Shown piece by piece: positions 63,300 to 64,000 of a stretch of DNA of 64,000 nt. Both the position numbers and the translations under genes were made by a program. Source of the DNA: JAPOXR01 sp965221935. Lineage in GTDB: Bacteria; Pseudomonadota; Alphaproteobacteria; Rhodobacterales; Rhodobacteraceae. The DNA lies in contig CBDCSZ010000051.1 of the NCBI GenBank assembly GCA_965221935.1, positions 158,596 through 222,595 on the forward strand. The letters run 5' to 3'. The notes below the pieces were generated by a model. It worked only from the letters and a program-made list of their open reading frames with translations. It searched no databases and was not told the origin of the DNA. Position 1 is the stretch's first letter; each line of letters opens with the position of its first letter.

Positions 63300-64000
63300 T
63301 CACGGCAGTCGAGCCAATCCGCCCATCTTCGGCCGCACAATCTCGAAGGCGCGGTTGGGCTGGTTCGGACGCAGTTGCGACAGCGCGATGGGCCGCGCCG
63401 TCAGGTCAGCGAGTTGCAGCCCAACGGAGTTCGCCGCCTTCGGCACGAACACCGGCTGGAAATCGAACAGGCCGAAGTCCTGCCGGCCAGGACCAGGGCT
63501 CCCGTCGTTGGCTGCGATCCGACGAAACTCCAGTTCGAGTTCCCGATCCTCCTTTCTGCCCCGGCTCTCGAAGATGACATGGACCGTCCTGCCATGCTGC
63601 TTCTCCTCGCTCAGCATGGCGTGCAGCTGTTCCATGCAGATAATGGAGCGCGACCCGGTAGGGGTTCTGGGTGTCGGCATATCTCCTTCGCAGGCGGTCC
63701 TTTTCGATGACGGCCGCAAAGATCGTCATGGGCGCCGCTTCGACCAGGCTGTTGAGATTGCTGTGGAACCGGTCGCGCAGTGCCCTGTCGGTCAGCAGGA
63801 TAGCGAACGGTCCCTTGCTCTTGCGGATGTCATGTTCGTGGAGGACAACCGCGTCGTGCCCCCACACGTCGAACTTGAAACGTTGAACGGCGGGACCGAT
63901 GCCGGCAATATAATCGGCCTTGCGCATGGCGCAGAACACGAGGGCGAAGACGGGGTATTGCGGGTCGATGGCGACAAGTCCGTGATCGCCACTTTCATCG
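63300..64000 (-). pseudogene. DUF3800 protein, frameshifted, 5' end outside window
   Basis: At the window edge the minus strand reads DESGDHGLVAIDPQYPVFAL, the acidic signature that opens DUF3800 proteins, so only a few residues are missing. It goes on through FKFDVWGHDAVVLHEHDIRK, FHSNLNSLVEAAPMTIFAAV and YADTQNPYRVALHY. One inserted base near 63640 shifts the frame. The end then reads CMEQLHAMLSEEKQHGRTVH, VIFESRGRKEDRELELEFRR and SVGLQLADLTARPIALSQLR to the stop at 63300. DUF3800 is an RNase-H-like fold common in phage and defence islands; the function is unknown. Confidence 0.8.

Noticed and set aside
63240..63300. Hairpin considered as the DUF3800 terminator
   Set aside because: The T-run is on the plus strand only, the wrong side for the minus-strand gene.

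Overview
The window looks like the chromosome of a GC-rich alphaproteobacterium. The evidence is GlxB/GlxC/GlxD-type glutamate-synthase-like genes, a ProXVW-type betaine transporter beside a DUF1989-GcvT fusion, EttA and YhaNO homologues, and compact operons with ATGA/GTGA overlaps. It is rich in insertion sequences and toxin-antitoxin genes. No rRNA, tRNA or CRISPR array was seen.

Layout. 1-1.4 kb: the end of an IS1380 element inside a secreted caspase-like gene. 1.7-5.7 kb: a frameshifted DUF3179 gene, a coiled-coil membrane protein, a class I glutamine amidotransferase and a decayed Panacea-type pair. 5.9-21.3 kb: one intact catabolic operon with a divergent GntR regulator. It encodes an FAD amine oxidoreductase, a glutamine-synthetase-like ligase, GlxBCD/MgsABC-like subunits, a small unknown protein, a nitrilase-fold amidase, an ABC importer for a betaine-like compound, and a DUF1989-aminomethyltransferase. 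I infer uptake and demethylation of an N-methylated amine, with C1 passed to folate and nitrogen to glutamine/glutamate. 21.6-28.8 kb: HipBA, a duplicated 3' scrap of the aminomethyltransferase, and a two-gene NTPase operon (AAA ATPase plus ATPase-TPR protein) with an operator-like array. 29.4-32.6 kb: a NYN/LOTUS protein and an ammonium transporter with a small membrane partner.

33-45 kb is a graveyard of IS5, IS4, ISAzo13 and IS630 pieces. It also holds a broken DUF4143 ATPase and a broken NACHT-like STAND gene. Intact genes embedded there are ettA, a TerB protein, a small HTH protein and a FitAB/VapBC pair.

45.1-53.5 kb is the most interesting region, a nested set of insertions. A ParA gene is split by a 5.6-kb IS1595-family transposon with 24-bp inverted repeats and an 8-bp target duplication. 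This transposon carries a cargo operon: a membrane protein, a beta-class DNA methyltransferase fused to an HNH domain, and several tiny genes. The methyltransferase is itself split by a 1.6-kb IS with 14-bp inverted repeats and a 10-bp duplication. An ISKra4-family IS with perfect boundaries sits just upstream.

53.5-64 kb: IS110/IS630 remnants, BrnTA, about 2.4 kb without a recognisable gene, the YhaO/YhaN nuclease-ATPase pair, a hypothetical gene with an internal stop, and a frameshifted DUF3800 gene cut by the window edge.

Frameshifts and in-frame stops are concentrated in mobile and defence-type genes, while the long metabolic operon is intact. That argues for real decay rather than uniform sequencing error.
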